From assembly GCA_015066175.1 (NCBI GenBank), contig SVOW01000008.1, positions 62,001 to 126,000 on the forward strand: 64,000 nt of DNA, written 5' to 3'. Below the pieces are notes generated by a model that was given only the letters and a program-made list of their open reading frames with translations, had not been told where the DNA came from and ran no database searches. The stretch is from Oscillospiraceae bacterium. GTDB taxonomy: Bacteria; Bacillota; Clostridia; Oscillospirales; Acutalibacteraceae. Position 1 is the stretch's first letter, and each line of letters starts with the position of its first letter. Shown one piece after another: positions 35,025 through 44,456 of this stretch. The translations under genes were made by a program, and so were the position numbers.

Positions 35025-37127
35025 TCACTTTACAAGTCTGGGTACCTGCCAGCTGTCTTCTGTGCTCTGAGGAGCACCTGCGAGCAAGTCTTTACGGCTG
35101 AAGGGCTGAACGCGTTTGTCTTCACGCAACACATTTGTCATAGGCATTACATATACCATCGGCTCTGTGTTTTCTGTATCGATTTTTGACAGTGCTTCTT
35201 CGTTTTTCGCCATTGCTTTGAAGATAGATTCCATTTTCTTCTTTTCACCGTCTGTAAATTTAAGTTCGTTAACCTGCTGAAGGCTTTCAAGTTTGTTTAC
35301 TTTGCTGCCCTCTGCATTTGCAGATTTAACAGTTGAAGAGAAGTTATCACCTGATGATTCAGAACCCATAACTTCAACGCCGCCTTTGCCGCGGATGCTG
35401 ACATTTGCTTCGAAGAGCTGAAGCTCTGTAACAACACCGGGAGCACCGAGCATCTGGTCCTGAGCTGTGCCGTCCAACGGGAATGCGATAACGTCACGGA
35501 TTGTTTCTGTATCAGCAAGGAGCATTACAATTCTGTCAACACCGGGTGCCATACCTGCGTGAGGCGGTGCACCGAACTGGAACGCATTGTAAAGTGCGCT
35601 GAAGCGTTTTTCAACTTCGTCTTCTGAATAACCTGCAATTTCGAATGCTTTTCTCATAATTTCAGGGCTGTGGTTTCTTACAGCACCAGAGGCCAGTTCA
35701 ATACCGTTACAAACAAGGTCATACTGGTATGCCAGAACTTCTGTGGGGTCTTTTGTTTCGAGAGCTTCAAGACCGCCCTGAGGCATTGAGAAGGGGTTGT
35801 GAGTGAAAATAATTTTATCTGTTGTTTCGTCAAGTTCATACATTGGGAAGTCAACAACGAAGCAGAATTCAAATGAATCGTTTTTGATAAGACCAAGTTC
35901 ATTGCCGAGCCATGTTCTGATAACACCTGCGTTTTTGTCTGCAACATCAGAAATTGTATCGCAGATGAAGAAGATTGTTTCACCTTCTTTAACGCCTGTG
36001 AGTTCAACGATTTCTCTCTTTTCTTCGTCAGTCATAACCTTTGTGATGGGGTCATCTTTGAACTCATAAGTTTCTTTATTAAGAAGTGTGATATGTGCAA
36101 GACCTGCCATTTTTGCCTGCTTTGTAGCGAAAGCGAGAGATTTATCAAAGAACCATCTTTCGTTTTTGCAGGGAGCCACAATACCTCTTACGGGTTTGTT
36201 CATGAAAGGTTTGAATTTAACTCTCTTGAACATATCTGTAAGGTCACAGATGATAAGGGGGTTTCTGAGGTCAGGTTTGTCTGAGCCGTATTTTGCCATT
36301 GATTCTCTGTAAGGAATTCTTCTGAAAGGTGTGTCAGTGATTTTCTTGTCAGAGAATGTGCGGAAAATATCTGCAACTACGCTTTCGCACACTTCAAGAA
36401 CTTCATCCTGAGTTGAGAAAGCCATTTCAAAGTCGAGCTGATAGAATTCACCGGGTGAACGGTCAGCACGTGCATCTTCATCACGGAAGCAGGGTGCAAT
36501 CTGATAATATTTATCAAAGCCTGATACCATAAGAAGCTGCTTGAACTGCTGAGGTGCCTGGGGAAGTGCATAGAATTTGCCCGGATGTTTACGGCTGGGC
36601 ACAAGGAAGTCACGTGCACCTTCAGGAGAAGAAGCAGTAAGAATAGGAGTCTGGATATCAAGGAAGCCTCTTTCTTCCATAAGTCTTCTCATATGACCGA
36701 TAACCTTTGAACGGAGAATAATATTATTATGAAGAGCAGGATTTCTCAGATCGAGGAATCTGTGTTTAAGTCTGATATTTTCGTTTGTGTCGTTTGAGCC
36801 GATTTCAAAAGGCAAATCTCTTGAGCATACGCCAAGCACCTCAAGTGAATCAACAACAAGCTCCACAAGACCTGTTTCGATTTTGGGGTTGACTGTGTTT
36901 TCGTCACGCTTTGTAACTGTACCTGAAACAGATAAAACAGTTTCCTTGCTTACACCTTTAAGCAGGGTTTCGTCGTGAACAACAACCTGTGTCACACCTG
37001 TTTCGTCTCGCAAATCAACAAAAAGAACACCGCCATGGTCACGGATAACATCAACCCAGCCCGCAAGCTGAATCTTCTGACCGATATGGTTTTCTCTTAT
37101 TTCATTGCAACGATGAGTTCTGTACAT
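35025..37127 (-). CDS. aspS: Aspartyl-tRNA synthetase fused to GatC
   Basis: This 700-residue fusion has a full bacterial-type AspRS (about 1-590): OB-fold with GWVDVIRDHGG, class II motifs LDIQTPILTASSPEGARDF, FRDEDARADR and the closing GMAPGVDRIVMLLA, plus the GAD insertion. His31 in RDHGG is the residue found in non-discriminating AspRS enzymes that also charge tRNA-Asn. The last 85 residues match GatC (LKFTDGEKKKMESIF, NTEPMVYVMPMTNVLREDK, FSRKDLLAGAP). The fusion places the tRNA-charging enzyme inside the amidotransferase. The start ATG 37127 follows CGGAGG, downstream of a T-box; gatA follows after 10 bp. Confidence 0.93.
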   Translation of the reverse strand: MYRTHRCNEIRENHIGQKIQLAGWVDVIRDHGGVLFVDLRDETGVTQVVVHDETLLKGVSKETVLSVSGTVTKRDENTVNPKIETGLVELVVDSLEVLGVCSRDLPFEIGSNDTNENIRLKHRFLDLRNPALHNNIILRSKVIGHMRRLMEERGFLDIQTPILTASSPEGARDFLVPSRKHPGKFYALPQAPQQFKQLLMVSGFDKYYQIAPCFRDEDARADRSPGEFYQLDFEMAFSTQDEVLEVCESVVADIFRTFSDKKITDTPFRRIPYRESMAKYGSDKPDLRNPLIICDLTDMFKRVKFKPFMNKPVRGIVAPCKNERWFFDKSLAFATKQAKMAGLAHITLLNKETYEFKDDPITKVMTDEEKREIVELTGVKEGETIFFICDTISDVADKNAGVIRTWLGNELGLIKNDSFEFCFVVDFPMYELDETTDKIIFTHNPFSMPQGGLEALETKDPTEVLAYQYDLVCNGIELASGAVRNHSPEIMRKAFEIAGYSEDEVEKRFSALYNAFQFGAPPHAGMAPGVDRIVMLLADTETIRDVIAFPLDGTAQDQMLGAPGVVTELQLFEANVSIRGKGGVEVMGSESSGDNFSSTVKSANAEGSKVNKLESLQQVNELKFTDGEKKKMESIFKAMAKNEEALSKIDTENTEPMVYVMPMTNVLREDKRVQPFSRKDLLAGAPQSTEDSWQVPRLVK

Positions 37128-37171
37128 TTTATATACCTCCGTTTGCATAATAATCTGAATATAAATATAAT

Positions 37172-37397
37172 AAAAAGCCCCGGGAATTATTAAAAAATAA
37201 TTCCCGGGACGAGTATACTTTTAAATAACCCGCGGTGCCACCCGAATTGATACGTGAGTATCCGCTCTTTTTATTAAATTAAAGGGTATCACGAAGTGTT
37301 GCCGTACTTACTACTCGTCTCAAGTGCGCTTTCAGCCCATTGACGCACTCTCTCTTGCAGACTTTCCACAAAAGCCGGGTCTTCGCTAATTATTGTA
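37172..37397 (-). promoter_or_regulatory. T-box riboswitch leader of aspS
   Basis: On the minus strand the conserved T-box sequence GGGTGGCACCGCGGG occupies 37243-37229. It is followed by a strong terminator (stem CCCGGGAATTATT at 37208-37179, then TTTTT). Upstream lie a stem I region with AGAGAG and the paired AGTGCG/CGCACT. A GAC triplet at 37319-37317, in TGAGACGAGT, is a candidate Asp specifier codon. Uncharged tRNA is expected to favour read-through into aspS-gatA-gatB. Confidence 0.9.
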
Positions 37398-37519
37398 TCA
37401 AAAAAGTTTTTTATTGTCAATCATCATTTTGATTAATTTAAACCGTTTTATACAGCCTTTATTGTTTATTTTACGCTACAAACATCATTTCATTTCCTGT
37501 TTAAAGCTCCTGATAAATA

Positions 37520-37556
37520 AACAGACAGCAGATTTTCAAATTTTCTGCTGTCTGTT
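37520..37556 (-). terminator. Terminator after the GH42-like gene
   Basis: A 13-bp perfect stem (AACAGACAGCAGA / TCTGCTGTCTGTT) lies immediately downstream of the stop codon, followed on the minus strand by TTATTTATC. Confidence 0.75.
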
Positions 37557-37560
37557 CTTT

Positions 37561-39345
37561 TTAAAACAATTCAAAAATATATGTGTGATATTTTTTTGCA
37601 TCAACCAAAATTTCATCAGTTTCAATTTCAGGAGAGTTACAATCAAGAAGATTTTTCACTAAAAACTTCTTCGGCAATCTGATTTTTGTTGTGCCGTCGT
37701 TTGCACAGTGAAGCCCAAGAAATCCGTTACCGCAATAAAGCACATTCCCCTCAGCGTTATAACAATGAACACTGCTTGAAACAAGAAAATTTCTCAATTC
37801 ATCTTCTTTAAAATTATTTTTTTCGGTTGTTGTTTTTATGTAAGGAATGCCCAGTTTTTTACATAAAATTTCCGCTTGTTTTCCGCTTTCAGACGGTAAG
37901 GGAGAAACGAAAATTGCAGCCTTATATTTATGTAAAACTTTTTCGGCATCTTCCGTCATACACAAATCAAAGGGTATGCCTGTATTCCCGAGATAAGACC
38001 TTGTTTCATTCGGAGAATGGCAGAAACAACTTCCCCGCGGATTATTAAGATATGCTTTTTCGTCGATGAACATAACTGTTTCTGCAGCAGGAAAAACTTC
38101 TGATTTTTTATCGTAGAAACTTTCTGCAACTTCTTTCATTTTTTTCATTTCAACCATAATTTCAGCATCTTTATACCATCCGCCCCACATATCAAACCAC
38201 CATACACCTGAACTTTTTGTAAGCTGATGGATAAAAACTTTGCGTATAGCTGAAAGTGATAATTCCATATTTTCAGAACCGCTCCACACAGTTTTGTTTC
38301 CGTTTTCATCTTCTGTGTGATAAAAATTTTCAGGACATTTTCCGGGTCTTGATGAATGCATACTTTTTGTAAGATGAGTTCTGATATCGCACTCAACAAA
38401 ATAAAGTTTATTATGAATTTTAAGTGAAACAGGAGGCACCATATCGCCCCAGTCAATGCCTAATTTTCTGTTTGAATCGTAGCAACAGGGCGATGAAAAA
38501 AAGTCAATATAGGGCGAATCAATAATAAAACGTAAGCCATGAAGGCCGAGAAGATAATCGTTTACAAAAACATTGTAGCCGTAAAAAACGCCCACAATCT
38601 GCTCGTGATTTATAAATTCTTTCAGAGCCTTTGCAAAATATTCAACTGCATGTGATGCAGTAACACTGCAGAATTCACCGTAACGGCTGACTGCTTCGTT
38701 AAAATCTGATTTGAATAAATCTTCTTTTGTAATTTCGGGAACATCGTCACAGTTATATGTTTCTTTCATCCACCGCCTGAATTTTTCAAATCCCATTTCA
38801 GAAAATGAACCTGCCATATCGTGGTGCATCCATTCCTGGGTTGTACCTCCGCAAAGCTGATACCCTGCAATTCTGTGAGCATAATCAGATTCGCGTATAT
38901 GAGAAACGAGTTTTATTAAATATTCCGCACCGTCACGCAAAAACAAATCTGACCACAGTGCTTCACGTTTTCCTGTAGGAGTTTCTACAGTTTCTTCAGG
39001 ATTTTCTTCGAGCCACTTACGTGGCATTGCAACATTTATCCGCGGAAAAATCAGAGCATCGGGACATTCTTCAAGAATCTTTCCAACCACATTGTCAAAT
39101 TCAGAATAATCAGGAATATCTTTTTCAAAAACACCTGTTAAAAAAGGTGAAAAACCTGTTATGTTGTTTATAGGCAAATCTGTGAACGAAACGTTTATGA
39201 AAAACATTCTATACCCTGCTTTGATAAAGCCTGAAAAATCTCCGCATTCTTCAAAGTAGGTTGTATATGCCATAGGCGGATATAAATTCCCGTCAACGGA
39301 AATATACGGTTTTGAGTTTTTCCATTCAACACTCGTTTTAAGCAC
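37561..39345 (-). CDS. TIM-barrel glycosidase, GH42-like
   Basis: This protein of about 594 residues has no signal peptide. The N-terminal half is a clan-A-like barrel: YISVDGNLYPPMAY opening, RMFFINVSF, FPRINVAMPRKWLEENPEE, IAGYQLCGGTTQEWMHH (likely acid/base region) and WWFDMWGGWYKD (second catalytic region). The C-terminal half (from about residue 430) has a beta-galactosidase-trimerisation-like Rossmann part (ETVMFIDEKAY, YKAAIFVSPLP) and a small beta domain, as in GH42. Family membership is probable, not certain, and the usual NE pair is not obvious. I place the start at GTG 39345, eight bases after GAGG; a GTG three codons upstream overlaps the ribosome site and the previous gene. Confidence 0.65.
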   Translation of the reverse strand: MLKTSVEWKNSKPYISVDGNLYPPMAYTTYFEECGDFSGFIKAGYRMFFINVSFTDLPINNITGFSPFLTGVFEKDIPDYSEFDNVVGKILEECPDALIFPRINVAMPRKWLEENPEETVETPTGKREALWSDLFLRDGAEYLIKLVSHIRESDYAHRIAGYQLCGGTTQEWMHHDMAGSFSEMGFEKFRRWMKETYNCDDVPEITKEDLFKSDFNEAVSRYGEFCSVTASHAVEYFAKALKEFINHEQIVGVFYGYNVFVNDYLLGLHGLRFIIDSPYIDFFSSPCCYDSNRKLGIDWGDMVPPVSLKIHNKLYFVECDIRTHLTKSMHSSRPGKCPENFYHTEDENGNKTVWSGSENMELSLSAIRKVFIHQLTKSSGVWWFDMWGGWYKDAEIMVEMKKMKEVAESFYDKKSEVFPAAETVMFIDEKAYLNNPRGSCFCHSPNETRSYLGNTGIPFDLCMTEDAEKVLHKYKAAIFVSPLPSESGKQAEILCKKLGIPYIKTTTEKNNFKEDELRNFLVSSSVHCYNAEGNVLYCGNGFLGLHCANDGTTKIRLPKKFLVKNLLDCNSPEIETDEILVDAKKYHTYIFELF

Positions 39346-39350
39346 AGATT

Positions 39351-39842
39351 TCACCTCATTTTCTTTAAGAATTCATCTGATTCTTTCCTTGTTCTGAAAA
39401 TTATAATCTGCTTTTCTGATTTGTATTTTTTAAGAAGTTCATAGATATAAGGTAAAGTATCTTCGGGAAAATCTTTTATAAATTGTTCAAACTCAGGGTC
39501 TAACTCCGTTTCAATCCAGGGCATGTCATAGCGACCTTTTCCGATTCGTTCAGTTGCTCCCTGCAGACAAACTTCTGTGGGCAAGTCAAAAAGAAAAACT
39601 GTGTCACATTCTTTAAGACGCATTTCAATTGTTCTTTTATAATTACCGTCGATAATCCATCGGTCTTCCCTGAATATTTCACGTATTCTTTTATCGAAAT
39701 CTTCTCTCGGAATATGAGTTTTATCAGGTTTGTGCCAGATGGCGTCAAGGTAATACAAAGGAATACCCGTACTTTTATTAAGCTTTTCCGCAAAGGTTGT
39801 TTTCCCTGACCCGGGGCAACCGATTACAATAACTTTTTTCAT
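39351..39842 (-). CDS. P-loop kinase-like protein (FlaR/topology-modulation family)
   Basis: This 163-residue protein has a Walker A GCPGSGKTT at residues 8-16 and an adenylate-kinase-like layout with YYLDAIWHKPDKTHIPREDF, WIIDGNYKRT and VFLFDLPTEV. It matches the P-loop proteins often annotated as DNA topology modulation protein FlaR; the true phosphate acceptor is unknown. It is complete. It lies 3 bp after the chimeric relic and its stop is directly upstream of the GH42-like gene, so the three genes are transcribed together. Confidence 0.8.
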   Translation of the reverse strand: MKKVIVIGCPGSGKTTFAEKLNKSTGIPLYYLDAIWHKPDKTHIPREDFDKRIREIFREDRWIIDGNYKRTIEMRLKECDTVFLFDLPTEVCLQGATERIGKGRYDMPWIETELDPEFEQFIKDFPEDTLPYIYELLKKYKSEKQIIIFRTRKESDEFLKKMR

Positions 39843-39845
39843 ATT

Positions 39846-40094
39846 TCAATTTATCAATTCAACAGTCTGCCCTGCACACATTTTCAGTTTAAGAACAGAA
39901 CATGTTTCATCAAAAATTTCTTTATTGATTGCACTTGTTTTATCATTTAACTTAATCTGCAGAAGGCTGTCTTTTTCGGAACTGACTGATGCTTTTGTAA
40001 GAATTCCGTTTTCCCAACCGATACAACAAGTATCAGGACATTTATCAGCTATACAGGTAAACTCATCAAAATATTGAGGAACAAAAACTTTCAT
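39846..40094 (-). pseudogene. Chimeric relic: FliB lysine-methylase start joined to GH95 end
   Basis: The 82-codon frame has two origins. Residues 1-28 (MKVFVPQYFDEFTC, then KCPDTCCIGWE) are the cysteine-rich opening of FliB-type lysine-N-methylases, which normally exceed 350 residues. From WENGILTKAS to the stop the sequence parallels, residue for residue, the last 55 residues of the GH95 enzyme at 41855-44182 (WENGQLTKAV). The joint falls at the shared WE. It keeps a good ribosome site (GGAGAG) and may be translated, but neither parent function can be present. It records a recombination that deleted most of both genes. Confidence 0.7.
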
Positions 40095-40175
40095 TTAAAC
40101 TCTCCTGATTGATATTTCCTGATAATTGTATCACTCATCTGCAAAAAAATCAAACTACTTTTATCCGGTGCATAT

Positions 40176-41159
40176 TCAGCACGGCTCAACTACCATATCT
40201 GCAGTTTCAGAGCCATTCTTTTCTGAAAGTCCGAAAACCAACACGTTATCGAGAGAAAGAGATTTAAACTCATCGGCAGTTACATAAATAACCAAATAAA
40301 ATTCTCTGCTTACATTTCTTTCATAATTAATATTTTCTTTCTCAAGTTTTTTTATTGTTTCTTCAACAATATATTCATAATACGCATTACAAGCCACCTC
40401 ATATGCCGCACGGCAAGTATGCTTATAATTTTCTATGTCGGCTTCAACCTTTTCTTTTAAAAACTCGCCATCAACAATATACTTTGCCAAAAAATCTTCA
40501 CCAAAAAACTTTACTTGCTCTTCATAAAATTCTTTTGCCCATTTTGTACCATCAGGGCCTGGGGTCTTATATAAATCTTCGCCTCTTTTTAATTCATCGC
40601 CCCATTTAAGAAGCTGACTGAGTTTGCCGAATTCTATGTCTTCGTTGTCTGCTTCCCTTTCATATTCAGATAAAGTTTTTCCGTTATAAATATAGTTTTT
40701 ATCAAGCATAAAGCAAGGGGAAACTGCAATTAAAACATTCTTGTTCGCATTGTTTTCAAGCACCGTTTCCAAAGACATGGTAACTTTTTTCCCATTCCAT
40801 TCAACAAACGCTGAATTGGAAACCTCACCTTCCTCGCTCCAGATTACAGGAGAATCAGGATTATCAGCAGTTTCATTGTTGATTGTTGTTTTTTCTTCAT
40901 AATTGTTGATTGTTGTTTTATCTTCAGAAATATTTGATTGATTTTCCGAAGTGTTTGCGTTGTCAGTTTTCCCCACTACAAAAAGCTGAACATCTGGATC
41001 GTTTTTTCTTTTAAAACTGATTCCCACTAAAACTACAACGCATACGCAACAAAAACAAGCAACAAGTCCTGTTATCTGCTTTCTGGTTTTCCTTTTTTTG
41101 ATTTCATATTCTTTCATACGTTCAAAAACAGAATTTATAGTTTCATCATAATTCTTCAT
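40176..41159 (-). CDS. Single-pass membrane protein, probable anti-sigma partner
   Basis: This 327-residue protein has a short basic cytoplasmic N-terminus (MKNYDETINSVFERMKEYE), one membrane helix (about 28-48) and a long external part. The external part starts with an Asn/Thr-rich spacer containing two near-identical KTTINN repeats and continues into a helical domain of unknown family (KWAKEFYEEQVKFFGEDFL). The gene overlaps the end of the ECF sigma factor gene, and one-helix proteins in that place usually bind the sigma factor and sense an envelope signal. No zinc-binding anti-sigma motif is seen, so the role is inferred from position. Start ATG 41159 follows AAGGAGGG. Confidence 0.65.
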   Translation of the reverse strand: MKNYDETINSVFERMKEYEIKKRKTRKQITGLVACFCCVCVVVLVGISFKRKNDPDVQLFVVGKTDNANTSENQSNISEDKTTINNYEEKTTINNETADNPDSPVIWSEEGEVSNSAFVEWNGKKVTMSLETVLENNANKNVLIAVSPCFMLDKNYIYNGKTLSEYEREADNEDIEFGKLSQLLKWGDELKRGEDLYKTPGPDGTKWAKEFYEEQVKFFGEDFLAKYIVDGEFLKEKVEADIENYKHTCRAAYEVACNAYYEYIVEETIKKLEKENINYERNVSREFYLVIYVTADEFKSLSLDNVLVFGLSEKNGSETADMVVEPC

Positions 41160-41706
41160 ATTCAAAGCCCTCCTTTTCCAACTGCGATTTCAATGCTTTC
41201 TTTGCACGATAAACAAGGTTTTCAATATTATGAACTGATTTTTTCATTATGGTTGCCACTTCTTTATATGTAAAATCTTCAAAATACACAAGCCATAAAA
41301 CCTGATGATATTCGGGTTTGAGTTTTTTGAGAATTTTATGTAATTCAATTTTCTGTTCTTCTCTTATAAGTGCTGTTTCAAGTTCTTCTTCCTCGTTTAT
41401 AAGTTCAGGACAATCATCAATGGAAACTTCCGAAACTTTCGACCTGTGTCTGAGATAATTAATGGCTATATTCCGACCAATCGTGTAAAGCCATGTTTTA
41501 AATGAACTCAGCCCCTTGTCTTTAGGCTTTTTTGTTCCCAACAAAACAAACGTGTCCTCAGCCAATTCTTCTGCAACATGAATATTATTAACAAATCCGT
41601 TAAGATAAAAAATCAGTCCGTCGCGATATTCCCTTATGATTTCGGCTAATGCATTTTCATCACCTTCATCACGGAAACGGCGGTAGCTACTTGCACCGTT
41701 ATCCAT
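41146..41706 (-). CDS. ECF-type RNA polymerase sigma factor
   Basis: This 186-residue sigma-70 family protein contains region 2 only (about 22-90: YLNGFVNNIHVAEELAEDTFVLL, FKTWLYTIGRNIAINYLR) and region 4 (about 120-178: LKPEYHQVLWLVYFEDFTYKEVATIMKKSVHNIENLVYRAKKAL in pieces), the two regions of ECF sigma factors. It should direct RNA polymerase to a small set of promoters. The start is ATG 41706, seven bases after AAGGAG. The overlapping downstream membrane protein is its likely regulator. The target genes are unknown. Confidence 0.9.
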   Translation of the reverse strand: MDNGASSYRRFRDEGDENALAEIIREYRDGLIFYLNGFVNNIHVAEELAEDTFVLLGTKKPKDKGLSSFKTWLYTIGRNIAINYLRHRSKVSEVSIDDCPELINEEEELETALIREEQKIELHKILKKLKPEYHQVLWLVYFEDFTYKEVATIMKKSVHNIENLVYRAKKALKSQLEKEGFEYEEL

Positions 41707-41818
41707 TGACAATCTCCTTTCCGAAAGGTTGTTTTTGCCCTTTCATTTATTACACAACTCTGATAAGCATATCCTCACACTATTTTAGCATATTTTTTCG
41801 AAAATTCACAAATAAAAA

Positions 41819-41844
41819 GCAGACAATGAATTTTCACTGTCTGC
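41819..41844 (-). terminator. Terminator after the GH95 gene
   Basis: On the minus strand GCAGACAGTGAA pairs with TTCATTGTCTGC (one mismatch), followed by TTTTTATTTG. Confidence 0.75.
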
Positions 41845-41854
41845 CTTTTAAGAT

Positions 41855-44182
41855 TTAATAAGTCAATGTGATTTTCTGACCTGCGTTCATTTTAATTTTA
41901 AGAACTGAATTTTCCGCTTCAAAAATATTTTCTTTCGGCAGCCCTGCGCGGTCATTTGTTTTAATACGTAAAACAGAGTCTTTTTCTGCAGTTACAACTG
42001 CTTTTGTAAGTTGTCCGTTTTCCCATTCAATATCAAAAACAAAATTACCTCTTGCTCTTATTCCGCTTATTTTACCTTTTTTCCAGCTTTCAGGTAAAGC
42101 AGGTAAAAGTTCGATAACTCTGTTATCAGGTGTACCGAGATGGCTCTGGATAAGCATTTCCGTAATACCTGCAACACCGCCAAAATTGCCGTCAATCTGG
42201 AAAGGCGGATGAATATCAAAAAGGTTATATGCAGTGCAGTTGCTGAGCAAAGATTTCAGATGAGTTTCTGCACTTTCTCCGTCTTTAAGACGTGCACAGA
42301 AGGAAATCATCCACGCTCTTGACCAGCCGGTTGAACCGCCACCATTTGAAATTCTGCGTTCAATCGTTTTCTTTGCAGCTTCAAAAAGTTCAGGCTTACT
42401 TTCATTTATACTGTCACCGGGGTGAAGTGCAAAAAGTTGTGAAACATGGCGATGGCCGGGCTCTACTTCCTCATAATCCTTTATCCATTCCTGAATTGTA
42501 CCATAGCGTTCACTTACTTTTACGGGAGGAAGTTTTGCTAGAATATCTTCAAGATTTTTTATGAAACTTTCATCGTTTTCAAGCACCTTGCACGCATAGA
42601 TTGTGCGTGTGAAAAGTGCATCGATAATTTCGAAATCTATAGTTGCACCGTGGGTGAGCATGCTTTCTTTTGTTTCGCCGTTTTCGTCAACATAATAAAA
42701 CTCATTTTCAGGTGAATTTGATGGTGAAGTTACAAGTCTGCCCTGACTGTCTTCAATAAGATAATCTGCAACAAATTCACATGAGCCTTTAAGAACAGGA
42801 TAAATTTCACGCAGATAGTTTTTGTCGCCCGTATACTCATAATGCTCCCATAAATTTATACAAAGCCATGGTCCTGCCATCGGGAAAAATCCGCAGTCAA
42901 CGCTGTCGTGCACACCTGTTCTGCCAAATGGGTCTGATGTGTGGTTTATCACCCATCCCCTTGTGCCGAAAACATTCTTTGCAGTTTTTTCGCCAAAAAC
43001 AGCCGACCTTTTAACATAATCAATAAAACGTTCTTCTGCATCAATAATATTGGCAGGACATGCAGGCCAATAGTTCATCTGCAGGTTTATATTTGTGTGG
43101 TAATCGCTTCCCCATGGCGGATTGAAGCCGTGGCACCATATTCCCTGAAGGTTTGCAGGAAGTTTTGCTTTTTTGCATGAGCTTTCAATGAGAAGATATC
43201 TGCCGAAATTATAGTAAAGAGTAATAAGGTCAAGGTCATTTTTTCCGTCGTGGAAATCGTCAAGCCTTTCATCACAGGAAATATGTGACAAATCGTCATA
43301 AGGCATTTCAAATTTAACCTTGTCAAACCATTTTCTGTGGCTTTCAATATGCTTACGTTTCAGTTCATCGTAAGGCACATCCCACACATTTCCGAGAATT
43401 TCATCGTTGAAATTTCTGATGTTGATGCTTTCGTCAACATCGGAAATTTCGCTGTTATAGTTTGTTGAGAATGAGCCGTAAATAATTATATATGTTCCGT
43501 CAAGGAGAGTTATTGTATCGTGGTCGTTGGAAAGCTTTCCGTCAGTTTTTATTCTTAACTTTCCGCCGAAAGACATACCTTCACCGCCCTCACCGTATAA
43601 GGGACTGTCGGAATATGTTACTGTGCCGTTCAAAAAAATTGTGTCTGTTTTAAGGCAGGCAGTGTAAGCATCCTGTTTTCTCTGCATTGTGATTTTGCAG
43701 GAGAAAGGCTTACCGTCATTCTGAAGTCTGTAAACAAAGCAATCGTAATCTTCGCTTACAAAGCTTTCGCTTTCAAATTTCATCCCGCTTTTTGTCCAGA
43801 AAACGCGACAGATTGCCTCTGAAAGTTCAAGCTCCTTGCGGTAATCGCCGAAAGGAGATTTATCAAAAAAATCTACTGTGATTTCACCGAAGCTTTCAAA
43901 TGAACGCACCGCAATAGGGTCTGAAAGAAAAGTTTTTCTTGCAAGAGCTGCTGCACTTCCGAGTTTTTCTTCAAAAATCAGTTTTCTGATTTCAGCCAGC
44001 ACTTCAGCAGATGCATGATATTTTTCTTCAATCTGTCTTCCGCTCCAGAGTGATTCTTCATTTATTTCAATTCTTTCGCACTGTGGGTTTCCGTAAACCA
44101 TTGCACCTACTCTGCCGTTACCCAGCGGAAAAGCGCACATCCAATCATCTATAAATTCATTGTGCCATAATAAAGTTGACAT
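41855..44182 (-). CDS. GH95 family glycoside hydrolase (alpha-L-fucosidase type)
   Basis: GH95 enzymes release alpha-linked L-fucose (some act on L-galactose) by inversion. The 775-residue protein has the family's full layout: LLWHNEFIDDWMCAFPLGNGRVGAMVYG opening in pieces, ERIEINEESLWSG, an N-terminal beta domain, then the (alpha/alpha)6 barrel with LPANLQGIWCHGFNPPWGSD, NLQMNYWPACPANI, and SNGGGSTGWSRAWMI, and a C-terminal beta domain ending in NAGQKITLTY. No signal peptide is seen, so it acts on imported oligosaccharides, such as host mucin or milk glycans. It has its own terminator; no transporter is adjacent. Confidence 0.9.
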   Translation of the reverse strand: MSTLLWHNEFIDDWMCAFPLGNGRVGAMVYGNPQCERIEINEESLWSGRQIEEKYHASAEVLAEIRKLIFEEKLGSAAALARKTFLSDPIAVRSFESFGEITVDFFDKSPFGDYRKELELSEAICRVFWTKSGMKFESESFVSEDYDCFVYRLQNDGKPFSCKITMQRKQDAYTACLKTDTIFLNGTVTYSDSPLYGEGGEGMSFGGKLRIKTDGKLSNDHDTITLLDGTYIIIYGSFSTNYNSEISDVDESINIRNFNDEILGNVWDVPYDELKRKHIESHRKWFDKVKFEMPYDDLSHISCDERLDDFHDGKNDLDLITLYYNFGRYLLIESSCKKAKLPANLQGIWCHGFNPPWGSDYHTNINLQMNYWPACPANIIDAEERFIDYVKRSAVFGEKTAKNVFGTRGWVINHTSDPFGRTGVHDSVDCGFFPMAGPWLCINLWEHYEYTGDKNYLREIYPVLKGSCEFVADYLIEDSQGRLVTSPSNSPENEFYYVDENGETKESMLTHGATIDFEIIDALFTRTIYACKVLENDESFIKNLEDILAKLPPVKVSERYGTIQEWIKDYEEVEPGHRHVSQLFALHPGDSINESKPELFEAAKKTIERRISNGGGSTGWSRAWMISFCARLKDGESAETHLKSLLSNCTAYNLFDIHPPFQIDGNFGGVAGITEMLIQSHLGTPDNRVIELLPALPESWKKGKISGIRARGNFVFDIEWENGQLTKAVVTAEKDSVLRIKTNDRAGLPKENIFEAENSVLKIKMNAGQKITLTY

Positions 44183-44385
44183 TTTTTCACAACCTCACCA
44201 ATAAAAGTTATTTTTCTCTATTATATTCGCATTTTAAAGTTTTGTAAAGCGTATCATATGCTTTATGAGTCCGATTGGAAAAAGAAGTCCATAAAACAAT
44301 CCTTTTTCCGGCAAATTGCAAAATTTTTCTTAATTTTTGTTAAATAATTTTTTAACATCCTTAATATATAATAATCCGGAATTTG

Positions 44386-44414
44386 TTGAAATTAATCTGA
44401 AAAAGAGTTATAAT
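44386..44414 (+). promoter_or_regulatory. Promoter of the NRPS-like operon
   Basis: TTGAAA (44386-44391) and TATAAT (44409-44414) with an exact 17-bp spacer, 42 bp before the first gene. The upstream 44183-44380 is very AT-rich with no other recognised element. Confidence 0.75.
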
Positions 44415-44456
44415 TATTCAGGTTAATTTAATTTGCTTTAAAAGGAGAATTGAAAC

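Noticed and set aside
41855-44182. Complete fucose-utilisation locus
   Set aside because: Only the GH95 enzyme is present; no fucose isomerase, kinase, aldolase or transporter gene is adjacent.
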